Below are positions 43,382-56,399 of a DNA stretch of 64,000 nt, in pieces. Source of the DNA: Fagopyrum homotropicum. Taxonomy: Eukaryota > Streptophyta > Magnoliopsida > Caryophyllales > Polygonaceae. The notes under the pieces were generated by a model. That model had not been told where the DNA came from, searched no databases, and saw only the letters and a list, made by a program, of their open reading frames with translations. Location of the stretch: NCBI GenBank assembly GCA_033239125.1, contig BSWB01000002.1, forward strand, positions 157,218,409 to 157,282,408, given 5' to 3'. Within the stretch, counting starts at the first letter, position 1. The number at the start of each line of letters is the position of its first letter. The position numbers were made by a program, and so were the translations under genes.

Positions 43382-46300
43382 TGTCGTGGAACTACGGATC
43401 GCGATCGGCATCAGCCTCAAGTAGGGGGCGCCTTCCCTCAACCACAGGGGCGCCGTGCCACACAGTTGCGGGTGCGGATTACTGAAGCCGCGGGTGCAGC
43501 CAACCATGAGTCGTTGGTCCACCCGCTGGCATGCCTAGCTTGTCTTCCTGCCTTCCTTCTGCGATCGCACCTCCTTTCCTCCGCGACCGCGTCTTACCTC
43601 CAGTGAGTTTCATTGTTCGATATGACGTTTCCTTTCGGTGATAGTTATCAGTTCTAGAGTAGTATCATGCTAGGTTGGAACCTAGATGAACTAGTGTGAA
43701 TGCTAGTTAGTGACTTGTGGATTCCTAAGATTTTGGATGAGGTTTAGAGCTCGATCTTCAGCTAGTTGTGTTGATGTGGATCTTTGAGGATCTTGATACT
43801 AGGAGTAGTGCCTCCTAGCATAGTGTTATGATCCGGTTAGGATCATTGTCACTAGAAGTAGGAAACTTCTAGCAAGTTGTAGTATGACCTCGTAGAGGTC
43901 AATGAGACTAGAAGTGAAGACTTCTAACATGATGGTTAGATTCTGATTTAGGATGTCTTGTCTGAGCATGCATTATTTTCATTCCTGCGGGAAGCTGAGT
44001 GTGGTATTATAAGGTGGGATTATCTTGAGACAGGTAACTCCCTTGGACTTACTTAGTGGGCTTCTATGTGTTAGCATAGTTATGATAATGGTGTGCGTTT
44101 ATTTATTACTTTAACGGTAAGCCGGACTAGGACGACCTTATACAACAATTGGCCCAAGTGTATTATAACCGGGCGGTGACCGCTTGTCCAGTTCTACACG
44201 AGACTGGGAGGTACTCTTGCGACCAGGCCCATAGGTAACGGATAGGTGCATCTGATCTATTCATGTCGGTAAAGGGGACATGGGCGAGTTTAGGGAGATT
44301 CTCATGTCACAAAAGAAGTTGAATTAGTAATCTGGATAACCTATTGAAGATAATAACCGGATGTTGTGCGAGCATGCTATGTGTTTTACGCTACCTTATA
44401 TGAGTGTGTTCTATTATTGTTATTTTGATATATGGAATGTTAGCTAACGGTTTATCCACCGTTGTAGATGTCTTGCAGGTTAAGAGTTGTATAGAGATCC
44501 GGAATGGATGGTCAACTAGGTCTATGTACTCATACAAATGGGGAAGGAGAGTCTTTCTATTTCTACATGCATCTTTTATTATTGTTATGTTTGTAAGGCT
44601 GACCCATGTGTACATTCATCATTTCAACCTTAATTGATTTCACTTGGTTTTACTATGTTTGTGCCTTGTTGTAAGATCTAGTAATGTTGTTGTCAAAATT
44701 GAGGTTGGGACCCATTGTGAGGTCCTAACCAGTAGCTCCCCAAGTTTTGAAACTTGGGGTGTCACAATATGGTATCAGAGGTTTGGGTTGACAACAATGG
44801 CACTTGAAATCTTTTAAATTAAAAGACCAAAAGTAGAAAATAACCAAAACCTGAAAGGGGTCTAAGAATTTCAAGATGAGTTTATGCTTTTAAGTCATGT
44901 GCATAGTCGGGTTGTTGGGTTAGTAGTACGTCGAACCACCATCGCTCTCCGAGTCTCCGTGGATCTCTACAACTTAGTAAGATAGGTATGATATTATATA
45001 GACTGATAGTTGTGTTTTGCTGTATATTATATGATTATATATATTTATGGCATGTTATGACCTAACGAATAATTTTATCCTTTTGTTGAAATATCTTGAT
45101 GTGATTATCGCCTCATGGTAAAATGATAGTACACTTGAAAAAGTTATTCAATACATGTTAGTGGACTCAGACCTTGAGTAGAGCATAAGGATCTGACGGA
45201 CATCTTGGGAATTTCTACAACCTTCTGAGGAACGGGTGGACAAGACAGAAAGATTACAAGAGGATTTCAACAAGAAAGAACAATCGGATGAGCAAGGAAT
45301 TTTGGGGCCAACTTAGATGGAGGTGATAGAAAGCCGTACAAGGAACCTTGCGGTATGAAGATGATAGATGGAACCCGGAAAAGCATGGAAGGACTGACAA
45401 ACGCACAAACTAGAGATAGCAATTGTGGAACACGAATCAAGAATAGCGGAGTACAATCGCGCTTGGTGAGTTAGAGGACATTGCAATCAAGGTGGATGCC
45501 CCATAGACAACTATGGGCATCAAAGACTAGAAAATTTAGGATGTCGATCGGATATGAAGATCTAAATACGCACGGAATAGAGAGTTACCTTGAGTTTAAA
45601 TCGAAAAGTAGATTTCAGAAGCGTGGTGATGGTTTGACGTCTTTGGAGATACAAGGATTTTGGAACAAATCCTGATGCGAGTGTCAAAAGGAGGTAGAAG
45701 CCTTGTAGTTGAAACAACGGAACTTCTTGGAAGCAATCTTACGAAATAACATGGAGTAAAGAAGAAGTGTGAGTGAGGATGATCTCAGTGAGCTCTGGAG
45801 TCCACTATGACCTCTCATTTATCAAGGGACTTAAGTCACTAACAGACTATACAAGTGAAACAACAAGTGGATGACAACTAAGACATAAGAACAACAAAGA
45901 CATGCTTATAAGCTATCGTGGAAGACTTAAAGGAACTATGTATACCAAATGAAGGGCACACCTGGACTTGAGAAATGGAATTAGCTTCCAAAGGGACCGG
46001 AAGTGTGGAATGTAAAACAAACTAAAGAAGTATAAATGGATTAACTGTGTAAGTGGTACTCACAAGGAAACTCAATGTTAGTTGAAGTACGAGAAGATTG
46101 AGTCCGGGATCTTGAACGAAGTCAGCTACGGATTGCGATCGGCATCAACTACAGGGGCCGCGCCACATCAGCCGCGGTTGTGGCCACCCTAGCCGCGGGT
46201 GCTGTCACCTGGAGCCGCAGGTGCGGCCAGTCATGAGTCGTTGGTCCACCTGCTGGCACGCCTTGTCTTCCTACCTTTGTTCTGCGACCGCGCCTCCTTT

Positions 46301-46598
46301 CCTCTACAGCCGCGTCTTACCTCCAGTGAGTTCCCTTGTTCAATATGTCATTTCCTTTCGGTTGTAGTTATAGGTTCTGGAGTAGTATCATGCTAGGTTG
46401 GAACCTAGATGAACTAGTGTCAATGCCAGTTAGGGGCTTGTGGATTCCTAAGAGTTTGGATGAGGTTTAGACCCCTTAAGCTAGTTGTGTTGATGTGGAT
46501 CTTTAAGAATCTTGAGACTAGGAGTAGTGCCTCCTAGCATAGTGGTATGATCTGGTTAGGATCATTGAGACTAGAAGTAGAAAACTTCTAGCAAGTTG
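43382..46598 (+). mobile_element. Degenerate gypsy (chromovirus-like) element, truncated at the right
   Basis: LTR1 is about 43382-44766 (TGTCGTGGAACTACGG to GGGGTGTCACA), followed by a tRNA-Met primer site TGGTATCAGAG at 44770-44780. A second LTR copy starts near 46128 (CTACGGATTGCGATCGGCATC) and stops at 46598, against copia sequence. The 1.3-kb interior is too short for pol; KFRMSIGYEDLN at 45537-45575 may be the RT 'FRMCIDYRELN' motif in decayed form. It is related to the solo LTR at 23147-24948 (shared ATTGTGAGGTCCTAACC). GC-rich GCCGCGGGTGCGGC-like phrases cluster near the LTR start. LTR divergence indicates an old insertion. Confidence 0.7.
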
Positions 46599-48457
46599 CT
46601 TGGAGGGAGAGGAACCACATCCCATGTGTGATTAAGCTCAAAAGCCTTAAGCTCCAAAGACATTGCATCAACCCAGGAAGGGGAATCCTTGACATGGAGA
46701 TAAGTAGAGTGCTCAAAAGAATGAATAACATTGCAAAAGACAGTGACAAACTCAGTTGTATGAGAGGAAAGATCAAAAGGATAAAGAGTTGTCAGGGAGT
46801 TGCAAGTATAACCTTTGAGATAAGCACGACGAGTAGTATTTCTGGTAGGACGAGAAGGGGGAGGAGGAGAAGAAATAATTAAGGGAGAATCTGTAGAGGA
46901 AGATGGGGAAGTGAATAGCACAAGAATAGGGGTGGAAAAGGGACTTGCTGGTGGATGAATGGGAGAAGGAGATGTGAAGGAGGAAAAGTAGGATAAGAAT
47001 CATGACCAGGAGCTCGAGAAACCAAAGGAAAAGTAGGAGAAGAAGAGGTCAGGATATTATCAGATTGAGGGAGTTTGAAATGGAAAATGTGTTCATGAAA
47101 GGTGACATGACATATGATGAGAATTTTGTGAGTTTGAAGGTTAAAGAGTTTATAGGATTTCTGGCCAAGAGGATAGCCCAGCAAGACACAAGGAGTAAAG
47201 ACATGGCCAAGTTTATCCTTGTGAGGTAATAAACTGAAACGTAGGCAGCCAATCACTCGAAGGTGATTATAAGATGGTTTGACATTATGCAGCAGTTCCA
47301 AAGGAGACTTTCATACAATCACAAGAGTAGGCATAAGATTAATAAGATGTGTTATTGTAAGAACACACTCTACCAAAAATGAATAGGTAGATTGGCATGA
47401 ATCCTGAGAGTACGTGTTGTCTCAAGTAAGTGATGATGCTTATGCCCCACCCTAGCATTCTGTTGAGGATTATAGGGATTGGAACGTTGATGAATAGTTC
47501 CTGAAACATGGAAAAAAATCCCGAAGTTGATTCTGCATAAACTCTGCACCATTGCTGGATCTATTAGTCTTGACAATAGTGTGAAAATGATTCTTCACAT
47601 AGGCTATGAAATTGGTGAGAAGTTTGAACACCTGTTGTTTGTTTGACATAAGAAAGACCCAAGTTGCACGAGAAAAATCATCTACTACAGTCAAAAGTTA
47701 TCTTGCCCCGTATAAAGCTATAGTATGATATAGACCACATATGTCAACATGTATTAAGTTAAAAATAACTGCAACATGTGATTTACTAGGGGGAAAAGGA
47801 AATTTGTGTTGCTTAGCCAAAACACAAGTATCACACTTCAACTCATGTATTTTGGAAGTTCAAGTAGTATCAACATGATGTATTTTAGATGATGACAAAT
47901 GACCTAATCGAGAATGAAACAAGGTCATGTCACAACTTTGAGTATTAAAAATAGATGTTGTATTTGTAAATTTCTATAGAGTAGGAAATCCCAGCTTGTA
48001 CATGCCTCCTTTCATGTAACCAATAGCAAGGACAAAACTACTAGTATGGTCCTAAAATAAACAGGAAGTGTGACTGAAAATGACTTTCAGAGGTAAGTCG
48101 TTGATCAATCTAGAGACAAAAAAAACAAATTATGTTTGAAATTTGGCAAGTAGAACACATTATCCAATGTGATTGATGGTGATAAAACCACAATCCCTTG
48201 ATGATGAACCTATTAAGTAGAACCATCTGGTAAACCAATGAGAACAGGCTTAGCAAGTTGGTGCAGATTAGAAAAATAATCCCTGTAGAAGGCAGTGTGA
48301 TTGTGGCTCCTAAGTCCACAATCCAAGTACACGGGTTGATTGTGTTGCTCATAAGTTGAGTAATAATTCCTGCAAAATTCACTGATCTAGATGCATGGGT
48401 ATTCATCATGAGTTTGAGAACTTCTTGATAGATAACATTCACAACTGCATGATCCAT
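46599..48457 (-). pseudogene. Ty1/copia remnant: protease, integrase and linker
   Basis: Minus-strand order: a gag tail (MDHAVVNVIYQEVLKLMM), protease with TWIVDLGATITLPS (48330-48290; DLGA instead of D-[ST]-GA), a degenerate middle (48110-47700), integrase with TVVDDFSRATWVFLMSNK (47690-47635) and NGAEFMQNQL near 47560 (the preceding catalytic Asp reads Ser), PYNPQQNARVGHKHHHLLET, HLRVIGCLRFSLLPHKDKLG near 47260, then the Ser/Pro linker with SWVDAMSLELKAFELNHTWD at 46650. It is cut at 46598 before RT by the gypsy LTR junction, and on the other side the LINE begins. Many frameshifts. It resembles the plus-strand copia at 7450-9255. Confidence 0.85.
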
Positions 48458-48514
48458 TGAGAAAGTGGAAGAAGAAGTGTGATTGTCTGAAACTAGTTGA
48501 ATCCCTGGATTGTA

Positions 48515-51500
48515 CTAGCAAAGAGGATCCAACATCGAAACTAGTTGAAGTTTCAGACAATCCAGGGAATGTTGTCTATCAAGAAGAGTCACCACATTTG
48601 CAAAATCAAAAGGAAACAAACTAGATTGGAAGAAACGCATCAATGCTGCAGGTTTAATACTAGCCAAATTGTGAGCCACTTGGTTGCCATTCCTACTGAC
48701 ATTGGACCATCCAATAGCAATCATGAGCTCCGCTGACTTCAAGATCTTCTCAATTAGCATTTCCAACGGACCCCGCAAAGCTTTACGTGTGCGAATGAAG
48801 GTAATAACACCTAGACAATCCGATTCAACAAGGAGATGAGTTATACCTTGATCCACTGCACATTGAATCGCCCAAAGAATCGCTTCAGATTCCGTGATCT
48901 CCGGGGAGGACCCGTTTTGAATAGTCTTCGCACTCATAAAGCAAACCGCACCGATCTCATCCCGAGCAATGATCCCCACACCACAGCCGGAGGTACTCGA
49001 GGACGCATCACATGTGAACTTAATAAAGCCTGTAGGCAGCGGTTTCCATCTGGATTCACCCACTGCCACATATCCAGCCCTCACCTTGGAACTCGACTTT
49101 ATTTTCCTGAAGTTCATCAGTCACGACAGTTGGGTTTCCACAATGCTTGCCTCCTCTCGAATTGTACCTTGAAAATAATCCTTGTTTCTCACCGTCCATA
49201 TACCGTACATAATCATAGCCCATACCTCAATATCTTCAACCTGCCTGGTATACATAACGTCATGAAGCGCCTCGGAAATGGACCGGCAGTGATGGTGAAT
49301 ACTCCGTAGGACTGGGTCGACCTTCCAGATTCGCTTCGCTAACCCACATGTAAAGAGAACATGTTCGACCGTCTCCACACAACCAGAGTGATGGCATCGA
49401 GGATCTGCAATACATTTCCGTTGCATTAGATTGAACTTACACGGAAGGACGTTACAAACGCCACGCGAGAGAAAGTCCTTGACCCTTGGAGGGATCCCCA
49501 AACGCCAAAGGAATTTCCAGAACCTAGCCGAATCAGCTCCCTTTGAGGATATCCCAGCTCCAGTCTCACAACGCCTCTATTCCATAATTAAATGATAGCA
49601 GGAACGAAAAAAATACACCATTTTTCTCATAATACTAGGTAAGAATGTCCGAAACATCCGAGCCAACAAGATAAATCTTCAGAATAATGTTACTATCTTC
49701 ATGGGAAAATAAAGAGCGGACAACATCTTCATGCCATACCGATCCATTCCAGTCTATTAAGTCAATCACCTGCTGATAGTCTTCATGGACTGGTGGATTA
49801 ACGATTGGTTGGAATAGGGACGGCCTCGAAATCCATTTGTCATTCCTTATAGAGATCGAAGAACCATTGCCCACTAACCAAAAAAGACCTGCCTTTAAAT
49901 ACCTCTGTCCACCTAAAAATAATCCTCCATGCATAACTTGGTGAGTAGCCCAATTGCGCATCCAAGAAGGACGATGACAGGAAATAACACGCTTTGAGAA
50001 GTCGTGCAAGTAAAGAGTCCGGGTAGTTAACTAATCTCCATCCTTAGCGTGCGAGAAGGGCCAAGTTAAATCCTTCCAAATCTTGGAAACCCATTCCTCC
50101 ATCCTTTTTTGGTAAGCAAAGACGGTCTCATCGCATCCAATGAATAGATCTGCGATCCGCATCCCCCCACCAAAATTTACAGATCATCTAATCTATCTCT
50201 TTACACAAATCCGCTGTCAGAAAGTAGTAGGACATGGTATATGTTGGGATAGCTTGGAGAACCGATTTAATAAGGACTTCCTTTCCTGCCTTAGATAACA
50301 AATGACTCTTCCAAGACCGGAGCTTCTTCCACACCCGATCTTTGATATGCGCAAAGATCACTTTCTTAGACCTACCTATCATTGTGGGCAGCCCCAAATA
50401 CTTCTCGTGTTTTTCCACCTCCACAACCTGCAGAATAGACTGAATCTCGTCCCTTTTGTCCGTACTAACATTCGCACTGAATGATAATTCTGATTTGCCA
50501 AAATTCACTTGTTGACCTTACGCTGCTTTGTAAAACCGAAGAATATTCACTGTTTCGTGACATTGTTGACAAGTCGTTTTAGCAAATAACAAACTATCAT
50601 CCGCAAAGAACAAATGAGAAACAATCGGGGCTCGCCGTGCAATCCTGATCCCTTTCCAATTACCCAAACTTTCGCTTGCCCTAATTAGTCCTGAAAAAGC
50701 TTCTGCACACAATAAGAACAAATATGGAGACATCGGGTCTCCTTGACGCAAACCCCGGGACGGAATGACGTCTGACTCGGCACCCCTTGCATTAATACCG
50801 AAAAAGATACACTTCGCACACAATGCATCACCAGCTCTATCCACCTCCCGTCGAATCCCAATTTGTACATACACTCCTCCAAGAAGGCCCACTCAACCCT
50901 ATCATAGGCTTTAGCCATATCTAACTTCAATGCTAGATACCCCGCTCCTCCCTGCCGGATCTGCTTCATGCAATGAAAAATCTCCGCTGCTGCCAACGCA
51001 TTATCCGCAATAAGTCTCCCTGGAATGAAAGCACTCTGATTCTCTGAGACAACCTTTGCCAAGCAGACCTTGAGCCTATTTGCTAGAATCTTCGAAATAA
51101 TCTTGTAAACAACATTAGATAGACTAATAGGGCGAAGATTCTTCATACGAGAAGGGCTAGTAACCTTTGGTATAAGAGAAATAAAAGTGTGATTAAGGGA
51201 ATCCGGAAATCTATTACCATTAAGAATACCAAGAACAAAACGGGTTATATCCGGACCAACAATATGCCAATGTTGTTGAAAGAACAACGCCGACATACCA
51301 TCAGGACCTGGTACTTTTGTGGGATGCATAGAAAAAAGGGCAAGATGTACCTCCTCGTTCGAAAATGGACGTAACAGCTCACTGTTATCATCACCCGAGA
51401 CCAAGCGCGAAATTCCTTGAGAAGCCGTTGATGGTGGTGCATTAGAACTAGTTTTAAACAAATCCCGAAAATAATCAACCTCTAATCGGGCCATACCATC

Positions 51501-52674
51501 CCCACTTCACCATTCCATCCCATTGTCATCAATCAACTTTGCGATGGAATTCCGCTTATGACGCCCGTTTGCCTTTTTCTGAAAGAACATAGAATTCCTA
51601 TCACCCAATTTCAGCTCATTAACACGAGATTGTTGAAACCAGAGTTGCTCCTCTCTGTCCATCATAATATTCTCTTCTCTTTCCAAAATTGCCTTCTTGC
51701 AATCATAGACCCCATTATACCTCTCTTATGTATATCGCGTAGCTCTTCCTGGACCACTTTCAACTGCGACAAGATATTCCCGAAACAGGTTTTGTTCCAC
51801 GCTCGGAGATGATCCATGCAGCACTGTATTTTCCCCATTACCCCTTCAGCCACAAAACAGCCTGTGGGATTTGACCATGCATTCCGGACTATAATTCGTA
51901 ACCTTCATCCGCTGCCCAGAGGGCATCAAATCAAGGTGGGCGTGATCTAGTCCGTTTCCTTGACTTCGTTCCTTCATTTTGAAGCGGGTAGACTATGGTA
52001 GGAACATGGTCCGATCCCTCCCTATCTAATTGTAACACTGATGCTCCTCGAAAGACCGCAAACCATTGTTCATTTGCAAATGCAAAATCAAGTCTCTCTT
52101 GTATAAACTCCTCATCTTTTCTACCGTTGTCCCAAGTGAAACGAGGTCCCGAGAAAGGTAAATCACTTAAATCACAGCCCTCGAGAGTTTCCTGAAATCT
52201 GAGCATATGCGAGTACGAAGCCAGGTTACCTCCCTTCTTATCATCCAGCGTTAGGATTTGATTAAAATCACCAACACAGAACCATGCACCCCTAGTATCT
52301 TCATAAAGCTTCTTTAACAACTCCATCGTGTGGTACTTGTCACCTTCCTTTGGCCAACCATAAAGTCCTGTCAATCTCCATGTGAAAGAATGCCCTTCAT
52401 CAGAAATCAAAGCATCAATATGATGGCTGGTATATGACTGAATTTGAAGATATATGTTGGTATCCCACATAAGGCATAACCACCCAGATTTTCCCCTACA
52501 ATCCACCGTGAAACAATTGGCGAACCCAAGTCTCACTCTGATCTCCTCCATCCGTATCCTTTCGGATTTCGTTTCTATCAAGAACACTATTTTGGGGTGT
52601 TCTCTTCTCACCAGATTAGTGAGACGGACAACCGCACGGACCTTCCCCAATCTCCGACAGCTGAGACAATTCAT
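48515..52674 (-). pseudogene. LINE ORF2: endonuclease, reverse transcriptase, RNase H
   Basis: ORF2 nicks the target and copies the RNA there. The start ATG at 52674-52672 (MNCLSCRRLGKVRAV) overlaps the ORF1 stop. APE-type endonuclease motifs: FLIETKSERIRM, CVGDFNQIL, RFTWDNGRKDEEFIQERLDF, GSDHVP (to about 51990). Reverse transcriptase: LRPISLSNVVYKIISKILAN, LDMAKAYDRVEW, GLRQGDPMSPYLFLLCAEAF, the catalytic FADDSLLF near 50605-50582, and YLGLPTMIGRSKK. Zinc region: CHHSGCVETVEHVLFTCGLA near 49400-49340 and IWTVRN. RNase H: FIKFTCDASSSTSGCGVGI, ITESEAILWAIQ, LVESDCLGVI, then the stop at 48515. At least six frame changes make it non-functional. Confidence 0.93.
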
Positions 52675-54084
52675 TGGTCCCGGCAAGGGAGGATCTCGTC
52701 CTCCCCCGCCGATGTTACAGTGGTGCCGTCCAATGCTTGCCGCTTCGGTCTTTTCTCCATCTCCCATTCTACTGGGAACTCCTCCCCCCCCCCATCAGTA
52801 GCTTTCTTTCTTTTCATATAGCTGTTGGCTCTAGTGCAACTTTGATACCCCACTTCCCGTGCTATCCGTTTCCACTTGTGGCCTTTCCCTCCCTCCTCAC
52901 TTGCCCTACCCTTGCCCTTCCTTGTTTCCCCTTTTTTCCCTTCACGCTCAAGTGCATCGGCAGCATACCCTCTCGTAACCTCTCCTTTTTTTCCCATCAC
53001 ACTCAATTCCTAGCATACCCATCACTAAACCCCCGTCTGAACACTACATAGGCTGAGTATCATTCGTCGTCAGAGCCCCACATCCTACGTGAGGAACATT
53101 AGATAAGACACTTAACTGATTGACCAAACTATCGACCTCAACAGTTTGTCCCCCATGCATGGTTGCAACCCCATGCCCCTGCAAATCATCTTCCCCACTA
53201 GCATGCTCATTGAGGACGTCAAAAAGACGTCGACATAGAGTTTCCAATCTATCACTTACTAGACTTGCCCCCCTCTCATCACCAGCATCTAAACCCATGT
53301 TTTGGAATGATCAGATCAGCACTCGTTCCTTCTCCCTTTCTGTGGCACTAGACCCTGTGAACACCTTCAACGGGGATGCTCAAAGGAAATCCCCATAAGC
53401 CTGCTTATCCGGTAAAGGGGTATCCTTAGCACACTCAAGTTTGACATGACCCAAACACCCACAAACATAGCAGAAATTGGGTAGTCTTTCATATCTCAAA
53501 TCTACCCAACATTTCTTAATATCAATACTCAGGATAATCCCTCTTCTGATCGGTTTCTGCACATCAACCATAATCCGCAGTCTGAGAAACTTTGCACACA
53601 TCAACAAGTAATCAGCGTCCGCTTCGATAAGGCCTCCAAAAGCCGCTCCAATAGATCTCGCTGTTACCATGTTCATTGTTGTAACCGGTAAATCATAGAC
53701 CCTGATCCAGAAGGGAACTTTGTCAAAGCGTATCTGAAAAGGTTGTTCATCACCTGGATTTTTCAACAACAGTAAGGCCTTATCAAATGACCATGGACCT
53801 CAATTAACAACTCTATCCCGATCCACTTCATTCGTAAACTGGAACATGAAAAGGTTTTGGCGTATCTCATGAAACAAAAAATTGTTTTTGAGACGCCATA
53901 CCCCCTTCATTGTAGACTTGAGGGCATAAACATTAAACGGTTTTTTTTTTGTCAAGAGAGAACCTATCAAGGATATCACATACGTCTTACCCTTGTCAGC
54001 CTGATCTGTCGGTTCCACTTGAATCATTGTCGCTTCATCCTCAGTCAGTGTCATATGTAGTTTACTGTTTGAACCCTCCGTCAT
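52671..54084 (-). pseudogene. LINE ORF1: DUF4283-type RNA-binding protein with zinc knuckle
   Basis: ORF1 proteins coat LINE RNA. The ATG at 54084 opens MTEGSNSKLHMTLTEDEATM; a DUF4283-like region follows (KSTMKGVWRLKNNFLFHEI, FQFTNEVDRDRVVN, stop TGA at 53802-53800, GPWSFDKALLLL, PFWIRVYDLPV), then CYVCGCLGHVKLEC, a CX2CX4HX4C knuckle at about 53470-53430, and a basic C terminus (MKRKKATDGGG). Stops at 53800, 53380 and 53044 and a frame change near 53010 break it. Its last TGA (52673-52671) shares bases with the ORF2 ATG. Confidence 0.88.
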
Positions 54085-54235
54085 AGTCGACTACCGTCGA
54101 GACCTGTAAAACTTATCCTAAGCACCACCGTCAATCGGAGAACCCGCACGTCACCGGTGAGATAACCCCCCACGGCCGTTAACCGGAGAGAGTAATCGTC
54201 AGGGAACGGTTACCAAATCGCCCAGAGAGAACAAG

Positions 54236-56145
54236 AGTTTTTGAATAAATTTATTTTCTTGTTTACCTATTGTGATGAAGTATTATATTATCAGATGGTA
54301 ATAGATTAACATTTAGAAGTGTTAATGATTATGTTGTTTTAAATTCTTCTTTCGCCTTTTGTTGTTGTAGTTTCTGTTCTATTTTAATAATCTTGAATAA
54401 GATGGTAGAAATGCGATTCTAGAGAGAGTCCTAAATTTTTTAAAAACATCAGCGACCTTTTAAATTTCATTTGGATGGATGTGATTACATAAATCAACGT
54501 TCATATGACATGCGTACACTTATTTTGGATAAACTTTCGATGGAAGATGCATTTCCAACATGCATTTTGGAAAGCAATAGATGAAGATGTGGAGGTACAA
54601 AACTCATGTGCTTTTCGATGATAATTGGGGGAAAAGAAGAGGAATTATGGTGCAACAACAATATCAATAACCTTTGAGCCTCACATCAATGGGTGTAACT
54701 ATATAGATTAGTTTCTTGTACTTGTATTGGATACACTTCCAAAGGACGATGCAGTGCCAACTTGCATTCTCATGAAAAAGGTGGAGATATTTATGGAGGT
54801 ACAAGACTCGTGTGATTTTTGAGGATAATTGGACAAAAAGAACATGAAATTAAACTATGTTTTTGGTGCAACAATTCGATTGCTTAAATATATTATTTAC
54901 TAACTTGTTTATCCTATTTACCTATGTCAATATTTTGTCATTAGTTTGGTTGTTCAACCTGCATTCCAAGGTATTTGTGGAGGTACATTCAATTGTTCAA
55001 CTTGCATTCCAAGATTTAACAATTCAATTTTCTAATATTAATCTTGATAAAAATTTTTTTTATCAACTTGGAATTTTATACATAAATTTGATTGTAAATT
55101 CTTGTAATTTTTTTTTATTGTCTTTCTTAAATATATTTTGTAAATTAATTAAATCTTGTATATTTTAAAAATCAATTTCTTACATAAAAAATTATAAAAA
55201 TAACATTTTATTATAAATTTATTAAGAGGGACAAACACCAAAAATGTTTTAATACATATAAATCCGAATTGCCCTTAATCTATTACCTATTTGAATTCCG
55301 TGAAATATCTTCGTATAATACAATATTGTTTTTAACAGATTATAATATATTACTGTATTTGTTTTTTCAGTATGCCGTTATTGATATTATTATTCTGCAA
55401 CTTTGTTTGTTTCAATTGAAATATATGCATGCACAAAGTAATTTGCAAGTATATTGTTACGTGAAAATTTGTGATAATTATTAAATAAGATATTAAAACT
55501 TACTAATCATTATTATATAGTACTAGCAAATATTATGCTAAAATGAACTTTTCATGTACCCATTTATTGTGACTAATTATTACAATATAAGGTGTTACTA
55601 AATCTGTTTTTTCTTGTAGTGTTTACATGCACTTCGAAACCATTGAAATACCATAGTTGGATACCCTTCCTTCGGTCAAGTTCCCTACATGGATACTCAA
55701 TGTCGGAATAACATTCATCCAATATCGTTGTCTGAATTTTTTTAATTGTAGCTCAACCCTCGTCAAATATTGTTGGTCGGGATACCCATCAAAATACCCG
55801 ATCCAAATTTATTTACTCGATATAACCGTGTCGGGTAACATTTGGTCGGAACACCATTAAAAAAACACCACGTTAAAGTTCTCAACGTCAAAATACCCCA
55901 CTTTAAAATGTCCCAAAATAAACCCACCAAAAATCCTGAGTTGGAAGCCCCCAGTCATAATTCTCTATGTGAAATTTTTTCTGGTTGTAATTCTCCTAGT
56001 TAGGAAATATTAACAAAGTCAAGTTGAAGAGAGCATATCAAAAAGCTTCATTCTCTCCCATTTGACGTTGACGTATACATAGATATTCATTCAAACTCAT
56101 GTACACGGTACTTCGATTTAAAAAAAAAAAAGAAAAGAAAATAAG
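54236..56145. other. AT-rich non-coding stretch with one direct duplication
   Basis: The block GGAAGATGCATTTCCAACATGC...AGGTACAAAACTCATGTGC...GATAATTGG at 54540-54640 recurs at 54735-54845 with divergence. A shorter related phrase (GGAGGTACATTC, CAACTTGCATTCCAAG) is at 54950-55015. 55640-55990 carries a TACCC/GTCGGAATA-rich phrase set similar to 28380-29000. No gene was recognised. Confidence 0.45.
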
Positions 56146-56399
56146 CACTACTACATTTCTTGCCCTAAGGTAACATTAAACATGTAACATTGTTTAAAAT
56201 TGTTACCTATCTAGTTTCTTGTAACATTTTATAAACTAAGTAATAAAATGTTACACTTTTATATATAATGGTAACACTTTTATAAATTTTGTAACTCTTT
56301 TTTAATAGTAACAAAAAACGGAGTCAAATGTAACACAATTTTAGTAAAAATTTGGGGGGAATTTTTTTGGACCCCCGCGCCAAGGATATTAAAAAAGAC

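Larger units (their letters stand above)
48500..54235 (-). mobile_element. Nearly full-length L1-type LINE, inactivated
   Basis: 5.7 kb on the minus strand: a 5' UTR (54235-54085, starting CTCTTGTTCTCTCTGGGCG), ORF1, and ORF2 with endonuclease, reverse transcriptase, zinc-finger region and RNase H. The 3' end passes directly into copia sequence with no poly(A) and no visible target duplication, so the 3' UTR is lost or the junction is rearranged. Many stops and frameshifts show that it is old. Confidence 0.92.

Noticed and set aside
43301..43606. 101-aa plus-strand ORF and its antisense
   Set aside because: Lies at the start of a GC-rich gypsy LTR; the matching LTR copy at 46128 does not keep the frame.
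45481..45675. 64-aa ORF as a gene
   Set aside because: Contains a decayed RT-like phrase between two gypsy LTR copies; part of the degenerate element.
48836..49309. 157-aa plus-strand ORF
   Set aside because: Exactly opposite the LINE RNase H and zinc-region coding strand; an antisense shadow.
52454..53051. Plus-strand ORFs of 115 and 125 aa
   Set aside because: Antisense of the LINE ORF1/ORF2 junction; no independent evidence.
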